From the NCBI RefSeq assembly GCF_001421565.1, contig NZ_LMKQ01000001.1, positions 1,239,651 through 1,303,650 of the forward strand: a DNA stretch of 64,000 bases. The letters are read 5' to 3'. The stretch's first letter is position 1, and every line of letters begins with the position of its first letter. Shown here in pieces: positions 1-9,381 of this stretch. This stretch comes from Agromyces sp. Leaf222 (GTDB lineage: Bacteria; Actinomycetota; Actinomycetes; Actinomycetales; Microbacteriaceae). The notes beneath the pieces were generated by a model that was given only the letters and a program-made list of their open reading frames with translations, searched no databases and was not told the origin of the DNA. The position numbers and the translations under genes are program-made.

Positions 1-543
1 TCGCGATGGCCGGCCAGCGGCGAACGGCGATATGTCGTGATGAGCTACCGATTCGACAAGCCTGTTCCCTCAGCCGAAGTTCTGCAGGCGGTCGGTGCGT
101 GGGCCGCACGTAAGGGCAAAGAATTGGTTGTCGTGACACAGGTCGCCCGTGACTTCGAGGCGAATCGCAATCTTGCGAAGCAGCTCGACATTCGGCACAT
201 CGGCACCGAGAACGCGAGCCTGATCGACGTAGAGCGGGTGGTGCGCGGGACGTATGCGGAGGCTTCGATAGTCCTCGGTAATCGAATTCACGGGCTGATC
301 CTGGGTGCAGTCGATGGTGCGATCCCCGCCATCATCCTCGGGCACCCGGATCTGAAGGTTGGTCGGACGCTCCGCACGGCCGGCTTAGAGCTCCAGGAAG
401 GACTCGGCGAAATCGGCCCTGACGACGTCGACGCGTATCTGGACTACATCGAAGACCATCGCAACGATAGTGAAGATGGGGTGCAGTGTGCCGGCGAGCG
501 CTTGCGCCGTCTTTCCCTCGAAATAGGGAATGCGCTGGGATGA
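1..543 (+). CDS. Polysaccharide pyruvyl transferase family protein, 3' part only
   Basis: The reading frame is open from the first base of the window, so the gene begins upstream and only the last 180 residues are present. The motif GNRIHG followed by an Ala/Gly-rich helix and IPAIILGHPDLK is typical of the C-terminal half of the polysaccharide pyruvyl transferase family (CsaB/WcaK type), enzymes that move pyruvate from phosphoenolpyruvate to a sugar in a surface glycan. Its stop codon overlaps the next start by 4 nt (ATGA), so it is co-translated with the polymerase gene. Some members of this family in actinobacteria are catalytically uncharacterised, so ketal pyruvylation is inferred. A pyruvyl transferase paralogue lies at 5140-6318. 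Confidence 0.8.
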   Translation, partial: SRWPASGERRYVVMSYRFDKPVPSAEVLQAVGAWAARKGKELVVVTQVARDFEANRNLAKQLDIRHIGTENASLIDVERVVRGTYAEASIVLGNRIHGLILGAVDGAIPAIILGHPDLKVGRTLRTAGLELQEGLGEIGPDDVDAYLDYIEDHRNDSEDGVQCAGERLRRLSLEIGNALG

Positions 544-1835
544 CCTTCTTCCGATCACCGACTCGAGTACATCTCAATGTAGATGTCCGTTCTGGGCGGC
601 CTGCCAGGGCATTCGCGTGGATTGTCTTCGTTCTCATCCTCATCGTGACTTCTCGTGGCCTGATCGAGCTCGCCATCGGGAAGCAGACCGCTTACGTTGT
701 ACAAGCTGCGGCGGCATTTCTACTCGTGGGCTGTCTCCGTCGTCGAGCGACCATCGTGCCGGGCACACGGCGGTGGGGTAGCTATGTCGCCGTCTACGCG
801 CTCGTATTCAGCGGGCTGGTGTCGACGTTTTTCACGATCAATCGGTGGAGTTTGGCGTCGGCCACCACTCCGCTGCTCTACGTCGCGACGATGATCGCAC
901 TTGGCTTGCTCCTCTGCTGGGGGTCTGATGCTGACCGCCGATCCGATGCGATACAGATCATCCTGCCATCGGTCGTTGCGGTGATATCGCTTCAGGTCGC
1001 GGCAGCAATCGCTCAGCAATACATGGGCTGGGGGCTGCTGTCTGGCACCGATTACGGGACATTTGGGGACCAGGCGCGCCCTTCCGGACTCACCGGGAGC
1101 TATCTGCACTATCCACTCGTGCTGGCGGTCATGGGCATCGTGGTGTTTGGGGCCTGGCGAAGACGGGGCTCCGCGATCTTGCTCTGCGCTACGGGTCTCG
1201 CAGTGTTCGGGATTCTGGCGAGCTATTCTCGGTCCGGGATGATGATCCTCGCGTTCACAATCGTGATCGCGGTTTCGACGGGCCGCACGATGGCAACCAA
1301 AGTCGCGTCGGTGTTGGCTCTGGTTGTCGCATGGACTTTCATTTCGCTGGCATTCTCGGAGAACCCAGTTCTCGTGCGAGCACTTAGTGCCTTGGACCTC
1401 AGTTCCGCAGGCAACTCTGGCCGCGTTAGACAGTGGACCGACGCAATGGGGTCCTGGTTCGATTCGCCGTTGCTCTTCGGGAGTTACACGGGGCTTGTAA
1501 CGAACATCTCACGCAACTTCGGTGGGTCGTTTTCTCTAGGCGTGGTTGAGTCGAGCCTGCTCCAACAACTATTGAACCTGGGAATCGTCGGCACAGTCGC
1601 GACGTACTGGCTTCTTGGCGCTGTCGTCCGCGCCGTTCCGGTTCGAGACATCTGGGTTCGGGCTGGCGTCTCCGCATGCATACTCCAGACCTTGATTTAT
1701 CAGTCGATCGAGGTCCTCCCATACGTGGCCCTCCTCGCAATCGTGCCACTCGTGTTCACTCATGCATCGAGTCCTACTCCAGCGCACACTCTTAAATCGC
1801 TTGGTCCGCGCTCTACGTGGCCTGTCGGAGCATGA
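540..1835 (+). CDS. O-antigen ligase/Wzy-type polysaccharide polymerase
   Basis: A 431-residue integral membrane protein with about ten to twelve hydrophobic segments. A large periplasm-side loop near the C-terminal third contains NSGRVRQWTDAMGSWFDSPLLFGSYTG, matching the RxxxW...G architecture of the Wzy_C/O-antigen ligase superfamily. This family polymerises lipid-linked repeat units or transfers finished glycan outside the membrane. The start at 540 overlaps the upstream stop by ATGA, and the downstream GT2 gene overlaps this one in the same way. The Wzx-type flippase at 7933-9381 is its likely partner. GC is lower than in the region after 9.5 kb. Polymerase versus ligase cannot be decided from sequence. 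Confidence 0.82.
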   Translation: MTFFRSPTRVHLNVDVRSGRPARAFAWIVFVLILIVTSRGLIELAIGKQTAYVVQAAAAFLLVGCLRRRATIVPGTRRWGSYVAVYALVFSGLVSTFFTINRWSLASATTPLLYVATMIALGLLLCWGSDADRRSDAIQIILPSVVAVISLQVAAAIAQQYMGWGLLSGTDYGTFGDQARPSGLTGSYLHYPLVLAVMGIVVFGAWRRRGSAILLCATGLAVFGILASYSRSGMMILAFTIVIAVSTGRTMATKVASVLALVVAWTFISLAFSENPVLVRALSALDLSSAGNSGRVRQWTDAMGSWFDSPLLFGSYTGLVTNISRNFGGSFSLGVVESSLLQQLLNLGIVGTVATYWLLGAVVRAVPVRDIWVRAGVSACILQTLIYQSIEVLPYVALLAIVPLVFTHASSPTPAHTLKSLGPRSTWPVGA

Positions 1836-2830
1836 GCGACGTACAGCCACCGGTTGTGTCGGTGATACTGCCCGCGTACAACGTGGAAGCGCACATTGGA
1901 ACCGCAATCCGGCGGCTATTGAATCAGACCTACTCGCACGTCGAGGTCGTTGTTATCGACGACAAATCTGAGGACTCGACTGTGAGCGAAATCATGCGCT
2001 TCGTTGACGACCCTCGACTAAAGCTGGTGCAACTACCAACCAATCGGGGTGTTGCGAACGCGCGGAACATCGCGCTCGAGGCAGCAACCGGTGAATATGT
2101 TTGGTTCGTTGACGCAGACGACGAGTGGTCGAGCGACTTCATAAGGACCATGCTCGGAGCTGCGCTCGAGGACGCTGCTGACCTCGTGGTTTGCTCGGCG
2201 ATCTTCAGGTTCGGTCGCGACCTTTCACGTAAGGAGTATGTGATCCGCTACCGCTCGCGGCGGCAGTTGGTTGGGGAAGACGCACTCGAAACCTTGCTCG
2301 GTGGTACAGGTGCGTTGTGGAACAAGCTCTTCAAGCGCTGCTCGCTCGCTGAACGGCCATTCCCTCCGCTTCGCTCGAAGTCCGACCACGGTGGGCTGCT
2401 GAAGTCAATGCCCGCATTGGGACGCGTCTCAATCGTGCCGGATGCGCTATATAGCTATGTCCAAAGGGACGGTTCTATCAGCAACGGCGGCATTCGAGAA
2501 CCCGAGAACTTTCTCGCGCTCCTTCCAATCGCTGAGGCCTCCCTACAGACCTTTCCTCAAACGAAGCGCCTCCGCAGACTCCGGGTTCAATTCCGTTCCG
2601 AGATCATCGCACGAGCCATTCGTGAAAACTGGAGGTTCATGTCGAAGGCTGACGATTCCACGAAAGATCTGACAAGAGAAGTGCCTTGGGCTGACGTCGC
2701 ATGCATTTTGTCTCGTCCGCGGCCATTCCTGACGTGTGTCGCGGCGAAGCTCGCTCCGGCTCAAGCCAGGAGCGCTTTCAGGTTGTTGGGTCGAAGTCGT
2801 TGGTCAATGCACCAGCCGGGAGAGAGCTAG
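1832..2830 (+). CDS. Family 2 glycosyltransferase
   Basis: A 332-residue GT-A fold enzyme. The N-terminus VVSVILPAYNVE, then VVIDDKSEDST and FVDADDEW (DxD-type metal/nucleotide-sugar site near residue 95), is diagnostic of GT2. It should add one sugar to a lipid-linked repeat unit at the cytoplasmic membrane face; donor and acceptor are unknown. The ATG at 1832 is chosen because it overlaps the polymerase stop by 4 nt; an in-frame GTG lies 15 nt upstream. It ends the plus-strand half of the block and converges on the minus-strand genes, with 137 nt between them in which I see no strong hairpin. Confidence 0.88.
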   Translation: MSDVQPPVVSVILPAYNVEAHIGTAIRRLLNQTYSHVEVVVIDDKSEDSTVSEIMRFVDDPRLKLVQLPTNRGVANARNIALEAATGEYVWFVDADDEWSSDFIRTMLGAALEDAADLVVCSAIFRFGRDLSRKEYVIRYRSRRQLVGEDALETLLGGTGALWNKLFKRCSLAERPFPPLRSKSDHGGLLKSMPALGRVSIVPDALYSYVQRDGSISNGGIREPENFLALLPIAEASLQTFPQTKRLRRLRVQFRSEIIARAIRENWRFMSKADDSTKDLTREVPWADVACILSRPRPFLTCVAAKLAPAQARSAFRLLGRSRWSMHQPGES

Positions 2831-2967
2831 ACGTCCTATAGCTGTGTTCCTCTAAACGAGGGCGACGCGTACGTGACGCTTCAGAGTCGCGCGTCTACGA
2901 TTTGAGGTCTCCAGCCGTGGCTGATCGCTGCGTCGGGTCGCGGAGACCGGTCACAGTACTACTCGGA

Positions 2968-3945
2968 TTACCCTCCGAAGAAACCACCCATGCTTGAACG
3001 AAGTCGTCGACGGACGTGGGCGCGAAACTGTCGACCCAATAGCAAGACGAGCGTTGGCGATCGGCCCAGCATTGTCGCAGCGCGTCTAATTTCCTTCCTC
3101 TTGACCGCGGAGAGAAAGGCGTCACGCTTCTGGAGCGCTCTGAATAACGCAGCTCGGTATGCGAGCAGCCTGCTTACCCGCCCGTTCCTCGGGGCACCCA
3201 TTCGAAGATCATCGGAGACGCGAGCGAGTGAATCAAAGTCCTGGATTGTCCCGCTCGTCGGATTGGTGGCGCGCGTGTTGTAAACGTAGTCTGCGCTGGG
3301 CGTCATCCACATGACCGCACCGTGCGCTAACGCTTCAAAGAGCATTAGCCAGTCTTCGCCGTGGCGTTTGCTTTCGTCGTACCTGATGCCCGCCCCGTCG
3401 AGGAACGCGCGCCGAACCAGCGGCTGTGCCCAGCCAATCGGTCGCCCTGTTCCCGGCAAATCGCGGCGCACGAGATCAGAGAGCCTTATGCGCTGAACCC
3501 GGCGCAACCAATACCATGCGTACTCAGTCTCACTGTCGGAGGAGCCGCGCAACGCGATCTGATCCGCCACAATATCGGCGTCATATTCCGCCGCCAAGTA
3601 GAGGAGGCGATCCAGACGGCCCGGACGCCAGAAGTCGTCCGCGTCTAACACCGCAATCCACTGGCCGTTTGCCGCGTCGATGCCTTGGTTCCGCGCGCGG
3701 GCGGGACCGCCGTTGCGAGACAACTGGATAAGTCGGATTCGAGCGTCTGCCCGTGCCCAACGCTCCACGACAAGCGCCGTGTTGTCGGTGGACCCATCGT
3801 CAACCACAATGATTTCCCAGTGGGGATAAGTCTGATCGCGGATGCTCTCGATCGCGCGATCGATAACGGTTTCAACTTCAAATGCCGCGATCACGACCGT
3901 AACCAGTGGGTTCGACTGCAGATGCGCACTCAGGACTCTACTCAT
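2968..3945 (-). CDS. Family 2 glycosyltransferase
   Basis: A 325-residue GT2 enzyme with VTVVIAAFEVE at the N-terminus, IIVVDDGSTDNT, and AVLDADDFW as the DxD region. The ARARNQGIDAANG segment is also characteristic. The C-terminal 60 residues are Arg-rich, suggesting electrostatic membrane association. A good Shine-Dalgarno (AAGGAAG) sits about 4 nt before the ATG at 3945. It lies 22 nt after the GT8 gene and is the last gene of the minus-strand cassette. Its specific sugar is not predictable. Similar to the GT2 at 1832-2830 only at family level. Confidence 0.88.
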   Translation of the reverse strand: MSRVLSAHLQSNPLVTVVIAAFEVETVIDRAIESIRDQTYPHWEIIVVDDGSTDNTALVVERWARADARIRLIQLSRNGGPARARNQGIDAANGQWIAVLDADDFWRPGRLDRLLYLAAEYDADIVADQIALRGSSDSETEYAWYWLRRVQRIRLSDLVRRDLPGTGRPIGWAQPLVRRAFLDGAGIRYDESKRHGEDWLMLFEALAHGAVMWMTPSADYVYNTRATNPTSGTIQDFDSLARVSDDLRMGAPRNGRVSRLLAYRAALFRALQKRDAFLSAVKRKEIRRAATMLGRSPTLVLLLGRQFRAHVRRRLRSSMGGFFGG

Positions 3946-3967
3946 CTGGCTTCCTTAGGACGCGACT

Positions 3968-4954
3968 TCAGGCGAATGGAAAGACCGGACTCGACGCGTA
4001 CGCGCTGAGCTTTCGGTGCCGATCGTCCAAGGACCGATGCTGCAGGACCGTGTGATAAACGCGGGCGCTATGTTCGCGAAGCCGGGACCGGTTGAGCGAA
4101 ACACCGCGCTCGGGTTCAGCCCACCGATGCGCGAGCCGCGGAAACCGCCTTGCGAAATCCCAATAGGGGGCCTGATAGCCGAATTGCCACCACGAGGCGT
4201 CCGAGTTCCAAGGTTTCTTCGCGCCGGTGAAGTGCACAATCTTGCGTGCCACTGCCGTCTCGGCAAGGTCCGCGTATCCGTATGCGGAATGGAAGTTGTA
4301 ACCCGGGTAGAGGTAGTCGACTCGACCGTGGAACACATGATTCAGTGCGCTTTGGTCGTGAAATACGAAGGTCGATGGATTGTCTTGGTACGCCTTCAAC
4401 GCGGGTCTGCCATATTCCTTCAACGTTTCGCGTGTCATGCCCAAGACGCCGCAATTGAAGTACTCCTCCATCGTCACGCCAAGCGACGCGGGGTAGTTCG
4501 GTGGCAGTCGCCGCGCGGAGCGAATCGGATCGAGCCAGAGGCCTCCTCGACCCGCGAGTATTCGACCGTCCTGCACACGGTTGCGGAGGAGAGGCGCGAT
4601 GTCGCCCACGATCTGCGTATCACCGTCAAGATAGATCAAATCGGTGACATCGCTAGGCAGCTCGGGCTCTATGACGAGCCGGGCGAGAGTCACGGCGGTC
4701 AAGTGGGGGCGGTGAAGTTGGTGATGTGGAATTTGGAAGTCTCGGGTACGAAGCTGGCGTGTCTCAATACCCGCGTATTCGGTGTGCGTTCGGAGCAGTT
4801 TCTGCGTCGCGCTGAAGAGATCTTCGTCGATGTCGACCCCATAAATGAGGATCTGAGCATGTCGCAAAGCCCCGTTGTCGACGGCCTGGGTAGCCACCAG
4901 TAGTGACTGTGCCCAGTATCCTTCATCGCTAATCAGGATGAGGCATTGACTCAT
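3968..4954 (-). CDS. Family 8 glycosyltransferase
   Basis: A 328-residue protein with the GT8 hallmarks: YLDGDTQIVGDI (DxD metal-binding motif about residue 118), FNCGVLGM, and HFTGAKKPW (the HxxGxxKPW motif that binds donor phosphate). Family members are retaining galactosyl- or glucosyltransferases such as those of LPS core and lipooligosaccharide synthesis; the exact donor is unknown. The ATG at 4954 is preceded by AAGGAT about 8 nt upstream. The frame stays open further upstream to 5470, but that stretch shows no homology-like features and this start fits the family's N-terminus. The 185 nt between it and the upstream pyruvyl transferase gene contains no gene I can support. Confidence 0.85.
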   Translation of the reverse strand: MSQCLILISDEGYWAQSLLVATQAVDNGALRHAQILIYGVDIDEDLFSATQKLLRTHTEYAGIETRQLRTRDFQIPHHQLHRPHLTAVTLARLVIEPELPSDVTDLIYLDGDTQIVGDIAPLLRNRVQDGRILAGRGGLWLDPIRSARRLPPNYPASLGVTMEEYFNCGVLGMTRETLKEYGRPALKAYQDNPSTFVFHDQSALNHVFHGRVDYLYPGYNFHSAYGYADLAETAVARKIVHFTGAKKPWNSDASWWQFGYQAPYWDFARRFPRLAHRWAEPERGVSLNRSRLREHSARVYHTVLQHRSLDDRHRKLSAYASSPVFPFA

Positions 4955-5139
4955 AGGGCAATCCTTACATCGTTGAGAGGTCTGGTTCGCTCGGATCCAG
5001 ACGAGGCTGGAGACACATCTTGAGAGCGTATCGGGAGTGTGCAGTCCAAGCACCCATGACGGACATGCGGCGGTGAATTCATCGGGAAGTCGAGAGAACT
5101 GGTCGGCTGGCTGTCGGATCGAAGCAAAGCACGAAACAC

Positions 5140-6318
5140 TTAGCTTTGATGCGCTGGCTCCGCCGCAGTGTTGTTTATCTGATTCAAGGTCCGACGTAGG
5201 TACGCGAATGATCGCCGCTGCTCGGCCGCTATTCGCGAGTTCACGTACTCCCAGTCGATATCGGTGGTGACTTCGGCTAAAGGCGCAGACTCGCCGGGAT
5301 ACACGAGACGACTCCGGAGGCCGAAGGTCTCCAGCAAGCTCTCGAACCGTGCGGCCCCCCGATCGCGGTTGGCGACGGCTACGAAAGGTACATTGTGAAT
5401 TATCGAGAAAACAGTGCCATGGAACGAGTCCGTCACTACGAACCTGGCGCCTGAAATTGCCCCGATCCACGCCCCGATACTGGGCTTGCGGTAACGCTCT
5501 GAATTCCGCCGAAACTCCCGATAGCTGGTGGGAGGGGGTGGGGGCATTAAGGAAATCGGTACCTCGTCGAGTGCTGTGGCGATCTGCGCCACTAATCTGC
5601 GCGTCTCGACTTCGTCATCCAGCACGTAGTCGACGAGTCGGCCGGTGGGGAAGGTATCTGACGCCTCTTTAGAGATTGCCAGATATTCGGCAGGCTCTAT
5701 CAGAAGCGTGGGATCGACGTGTTGCAACGCCCGAACGTCCCAATACTCGTCAGCGAGCCGCACGCCCGAACTCTCCCGCACAGAGACTGCATCGAACCGC
5801 TGTGCTAGCCGGCGAGAGTCCGCCAGGAGTGCCGGGCTATATTCCTCGAGGTCGTTGCGTCCGAACGATGCGGCGTAGGCGATCTTGGGGCGACGGTCGT
5901 CATCGGTCAGGAAATTGAGCAGGTAAGAGCCTACGTCGCCGTACGGGCGTCGCCATACCTGGTCACTTCCGACGAGGAACGCATCGACATGTTCTAGGAG
6001 CTTGAGATCACATTTCCCGGGCGCGACATAGAGTCGTGCTACATCAATTCGTCTGGCGACGAAGTCTTGGAGAGCTGCATCAACTCCGCCGCGCACGTAC
6101 CTGATCCAGTACGGGTGCGAGACGCCGAGCGTTAGAAGCGCCCGCTTGACGAGGTCTTTCGCGTATGGCCACCGCCGGCGGCCCTTCTCGGTCGAAATTG
6201 AGACGTCGACGAACGTTGATAAACCGAGCCGTGTAAGCGACTGCTGCAGTGCCCAGGCTTGAAGGATGTTTCCGTAGTTCCCGTGGAGGGGGAGAGTTCG
6301 GACTAGAACGCGACCCAT
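5140..6318 (-). CDS. Polysaccharide pyruvyl transferase family protein
   Basis: A full-length 392-residue member of the family. The N-terminal HGNYGNILQAWALQQSL resembles the usual NxGDxxL.A nucleotide-fold start. VGSDQVWRRPYG is the common GSDQVW motif, and VTDSFHGTVFSI is the C-terminal DSxHG motif. Proteins with GSDQVW are frequently encoded beside FrhB-like proteins in glycan loci, exactly as here (106 nt downstream of the FrhB-like gene). Pyruvyl transfer to a sugar is inferred from the family. The ATG at 6318 sits after a poorly conserved spacer; no strong ribosome-binding site is obvious. Confidence 0.85.
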   Translation of the reverse strand: MGRVLVRTLPLHGNYGNILQAWALQQSLTRLGLSTFVDVSISTEKGRRRWPYAKDLVKRALLTLGVSHPYWIRYVRGGVDAALQDFVARRIDVARLYVAPGKCDLKLLEHVDAFLVGSDQVWRRPYGDVGSYLLNFLTDDDRRPKIAYAASFGRNDLEEYSPALLADSRRLAQRFDAVSVRESSGVRLADEYWDVRALQHVDPTLLIEPAEYLAISKEASDTFPTGRLVDYVLDDEVETRRLVAQIATALDEVPISLMPPPPPTSYREFRRNSERYRKPSIGAWIGAISGARFVVTDSFHGTVFSIIHNVPFVAVANRDRGAARFESLLETFGLRSRLVYPGESAPLAEVTTDIDWEYVNSRIAAEQRRSFAYLRRTLNQINNTAAEPAHQS

Positions 6319-6424
6319 TACGCTCCCTCGAATTGGATGAGCTGGCCGAAGCGCTCAACAGGACCGCGGAACGGGCACCAAATGGACGGCCGCGCAATGA
6401 ATGGCAAACCCCTGAATGGCGCGG

Positions 6425-7855
6425 TCATGAGCGCGCCCCCCGTATGGATGCCGCGATGAGCGCCGAGCGCGATTGAAGTTTCCGCCACAGCCTCCCCAGG
6501 GCCTCGCGAGGCTTCCGAAGCCGGCGCTCTGTCCTCTGAGCGCGGCGATAGCGCTCAATCGGTGCCTCCATGCGGCGATCGAATGCGGCAAGGTCATCGG
6601 CTCGTACGGCGAGCAACCAAGCATCGTGGCTCACGCGCGAGGTCCGGAGCCGCTCGATTTGTATGCGGCGCCTCAACATAGATACTCGCTTCCTGGATGG
6701 CCTGCGGATCGCCGGGACGTACTCCCCGCGCTTGGCGAGGTAGTTGTATCGAGCGGATACTTCTTGGAAGTTTTGCCTCATTAGCCCCGTTTGGGACTGC
6801 ATCATTAGCTTGGGGCTGATGATCTCAAGCTTGAGTCGACCGCGCTGACTAGCGGACGTCACGAGGTCGTGTAGCTCGGCGCTTCGTGTGATGACCACAT
6901 TCGTTCCTCGACTATCTGCCGTGTACTGCGGAAGCCATGCATCTCCGAGCACGATGTCGGCGGTCTCGTTGAAGGCGTCCTCGGTGAAGTCCGAAAAGTT
7001 GGCCTTGAACATGCCCAGCCCCCAGTCCATGCCGAAGAGTTCCGTTGCCTCGGCGGTCACCACCTGTCCGTTCACGTTGCCGCGCAGTTCGGTCGCGTAC
7101 TTGTTCGAGGGTCGACCTGGGATCTTCTTTCGAAAGTCGATCTCTTCGAGATCCTCGGGGTGGATGCCCGCGCGCCATGCCAGCTGAAGGGCATAATTGG
7201 CGGTCTTCTGATGCCCGCAGATCAGTCCGATGATGTACGGGATGCGTTCGGCATACTCGGGTCGCAGCTGCTGAAGCAGCCGCAGTTCGTAGGCGAAACT
7301 CGGGATGGCTGTCACCGCATAACGCCCACCGAGTTCGGCTGCCTCTGCCAGAACGTTGGCAAGTTGCCCGGGATAGTAGCGAGACTTCGCACCTTGTCGT
7401 GTCTCGTCCGGCGTGCGCGAGATTCGGTATTCGAAGAGTGGGCCGGTTCCGGCGCTTGCCTTCAAATGGATCACGCCGTCGATGGCCTTCGTCTCAAGAA
7501 GTTCGACTAAGACCCAGGTGGCCAAACCTCCGGAGCTACCGTTCGTCCGGTAGTCGCCCTCGTTCACGTAGCCCGCGTAGAGTCCCCGATGGCGCCCGAG
7601 TACGGTGTTTTGGCCAGCCGACGGGGCGTCGGGGAAAAGTTCAGCCGCGACTTCATCCTCTCGCCCAAGGCCCCCACCGAACGCAGACACCTGGTGCAGT
7701 AGTTCGACGGGCCCCCGATACGTCGAATCTAGGCCCTCATGCTCGTACTCCCCGCGCTGATTCAACCGCGGTTGGAGGTTTGGATCGATTGCGGAATAGA
7801 TGCCGCTGCCGATATCAAGGTTCGGGTCAAGCACTTGCCGTCTGAATTCGTCCAC
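6425..7855 (-). CDS. FrhB-like protein (coenzyme F420 hydrogenase/dehydrogenase beta-subunit family) lacking Fe-S cysteines
   Basis: A 476-residue protein with the family architecture: GSSGGLATWVLVELL, IIGLICGHQKT, and TADIVLGDAWLPQY followed by GTNVVITRS. The N-terminal ferredoxin-like segment reads LDIGSGIYSAIDP (residues 13-25), aligning with the usual CxGCGxCxxxCP but with all four cysteines replaced (Asp14, Ser17, Tyr20, Asp24). The later CxxC-D pair is also absent (ANFSDFTEDAF). Only Cys213 remains of the conserved positions I can place. A ferredoxin-coupled F420 role is therefore unlikely, and a non-redox or altered role in glycan modification is inferred. The start is a GTG at 7855 behind a G-rich stretch; it lies 77 nt after the flippase gene. 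Confidence 0.72.
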   Translation of the reverse strand: MDEFRRQVLDPNLDIGSGIYSAIDPNLQPRLNQRGEYEHEGLDSTYRGPVELLHQVSAFGGGLGREDEVAAELFPDAPSAGQNTVLGRHRGLYAGYVNEGDYRTNGSSGGLATWVLVELLETKAIDGVIHLKASAGTGPLFEYRISRTPDETRQGAKSRYYPGQLANVLAEAAELGGRYAVTAIPSFAYELRLLQQLRPEYAERIPYIIGLICGHQKTANYALQLAWRAGIHPEDLEEIDFRKKIPGRPSNKYATELRGNVNGQVVTAEATELFGMDWGLGMFKANFSDFTEDAFNETADIVLGDAWLPQYTADSRGTNVVITRSAELHDLVTSASQRGRLKLEIISPKLMMQSQTGLMRQNFQEVSARYNYLAKRGEYVPAIRRPSRKRVSMLRRRIQIERLRTSRVSHDAWLLAVRADDLAAFDRRMEAPIERYRRAQRTERRLRKPREALGRLWRKLQSRSALIAASIRGARS

Positions 7856-7932
7856 ACTGCCCCCCGCAGTTCGTCCGGTGTATCGAATGGTACCCGTACG
7901 CCTGAGCGTGGCTCGGTTCCAAGGAGGCGCTC

Positions 7933-9381
7933 CTAGCGCAGGCTCTTTATTACCTGGGACACCCGAACGAGGTCGCGTCGCCCAGAAGGAAACGCTGCTG
8001 TGAGGGCGACGAAAAGCAGGACCGCACCGGCCGCGCCGGTGAGGACGAACCACCACGACTGTGAACCGGCCCACCCCCGAAGTGCCAGCCAAAGCAGGCC
8101 ATATGTGGTGCCCGCCGTCGCGAGCACTCTCAAGCCGCCGACGAGAAATCGTCTCCCTTCGTAGTTGGAAGTACGAGAAAGCCACGCGAGATTGATCGGC
8201 CAACTCACGGCAAGTCCACTTACGTATGCCCAAGCGACCCAGTGAACGCCCAGAGGAGCAGCGACGACGACGAGGGATACCGCGATCGGCTTCGTGACGA
8301 GGTTGTAGTAAAGCAATTGCTTCGAGAGTCCTTCAGCGAGAAAGCCCCAAAAGCTGATCACCGAGAGCACGTGGATGCACTCGCCGAGTGCCAGAATTTG
8401 CACCAATGGAACAGCGGGAGCCCATTGGGGTCCCAGGACGAGCGGTATTAGTGAAGGCGCGGTCAGCGCGAGCATCACCATGAGGACACACACCGGCCCT
8501 GCGAGCAAGAACTGCATTCGTAAGAGCGCGTCAGCAGGCCGTTTTCCGGCCAACGAGTACTCGTTCAGCAGCGGGACGGCGACTTTCGTCAGTGGCCCGA
8601 GCAACCCTCCGACCAACGTCGCTGTGAGCTGAAAGGCTCGGTTGTAATACCCAAGGCTCGTCGCTCCCCACCGGGCACCGATTAGGAGGCTGTCGACGTT
8701 GCTGGCCGACCAAGTCAACAAATAGGCGGCCCCAAGTTGTGCACCAGACCTGAAGAGATGCGCCGAACCGTGCCCCCGGCGGGGGAGCGACGGTAGCCAA
8801 TGTGCTCCGATGCTCTGAATGAGGAGCAGCGTGAATGCGGCGACGACAGGCTGTATCACCAGCGCCCAGTAGCCCCAACCGTTCAACGCGGCGACAACTG
8901 CAACGCCAAGGCCGACGACAGATGATGCGAAGGCGCTCGCTGCGAGCAAGGTGAACTTGAGGCGCCGGGCAAGTTGGACCTGGAGCTGGGCCTGCGCCCC
9001 GCTAATGAAGAGCGTCAGTGCCATCGCCGGGATGATCTGAGCGAGACGCGGCTCGTCATAGAGACGGACGATCAGGGGCGTGGCAGCAACGAGCACGACG
9101 GCGCTGATGGCGCCGAGCCCCCACGATGCCCAGAAGAGGTTCGAGGCCTGCTGCTGGCTCAGTTGCTTCGCTTGGAGCGCTGCGCCGGACAAGCCAAAGT
9201 CGCGAATCAGGTCCGCGAGGGTCATGAATACGACCACCATAGCCACGAGACCGAAGTCTTCAGGCGTGAGCAATCGAGACAGCGTGATCACACTCACAAG
9301 TTGGACGAGCATTCGCGCTGCTTGCCCAATCAACGTGATGCCGCCGCCGCGCGCTCCGACCCGGTGCAAGGCGTTCGTCAC
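7933..9381 (-). CDS. Wzx-type polysaccharide flippase
   Basis: A 482-residue polytopic membrane protein of the MOP/RfbX-like superfamily, with 12-14 hydrophobic helices. The N-terminal pattern ITLSRLLTPEDFGLVAMV, followed by DFGLSGAALQAKQLS, is the hallmark of the MviN/Wzx/TuaB-type exporter clade. It would flip undecaprenyl-linked repeat units outward for the polymerase at 540-1835. It is the first gene of the minus-strand cassette, diverging from the DUF4012 gene at 9488 across a 106-nt gap. The paralogue at 29744-31399 has the same N-terminal signature, so the window carries two export systems. Confidence 0.88.
   Translation of the reverse strand: MTNALHRVGARGGGITLIGQAARMLVQLVSVITLSRLLTPEDFGLVAMVVVFMTLADLIRDFGLSGAALQAKQLSQQQASNLFWASWGLGAISAVVLVAATPLIVRLYDEPRLAQIIPAMALTLFISGAQAQLQVQLARRLKFTLLAASAFASSVVGLGVAVVAALNGWGYWALVIQPVVAAFTLLLIQSIGAHWLPSLPRRGHGSAHLFRSGAQLGAAYLLTWSASNVDSLLIGARWGATSLGYYNRAFQLTATLVGGLLGPLTKVAVPLLNEYSLAGKRPADALLRMQFLLAGPVCVLMVMLALTAPSLIPLVLGPQWAPAVPLVQILALGECIHVLSVISFWGFLAEGLSKQLLYYNLVTKPIAVSLVVVAAPLGVHWVAWAYVSGLAVSWPINLAWLSRTSNYEGRRFLVGGLRVLATAGTTYGLLWLALRGWAGSQSWWFVLTGAAGAVLLFVALTAAFPSGRRDLVRVSQVIKSLR

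Noticed and set aside
4955..5139. A small gene in the 185-nt gap upstream of the GT8 gene.
   Set aside because: The frame is open but has no start with a ribosome-binding site and no recognisable feature.
6425..7855. A functional coenzyme F420-reducing hydrogenase beta subunit.
   Set aside because: All expected Fe-S cysteines are replaced, and no other hydrogenase genes are present.
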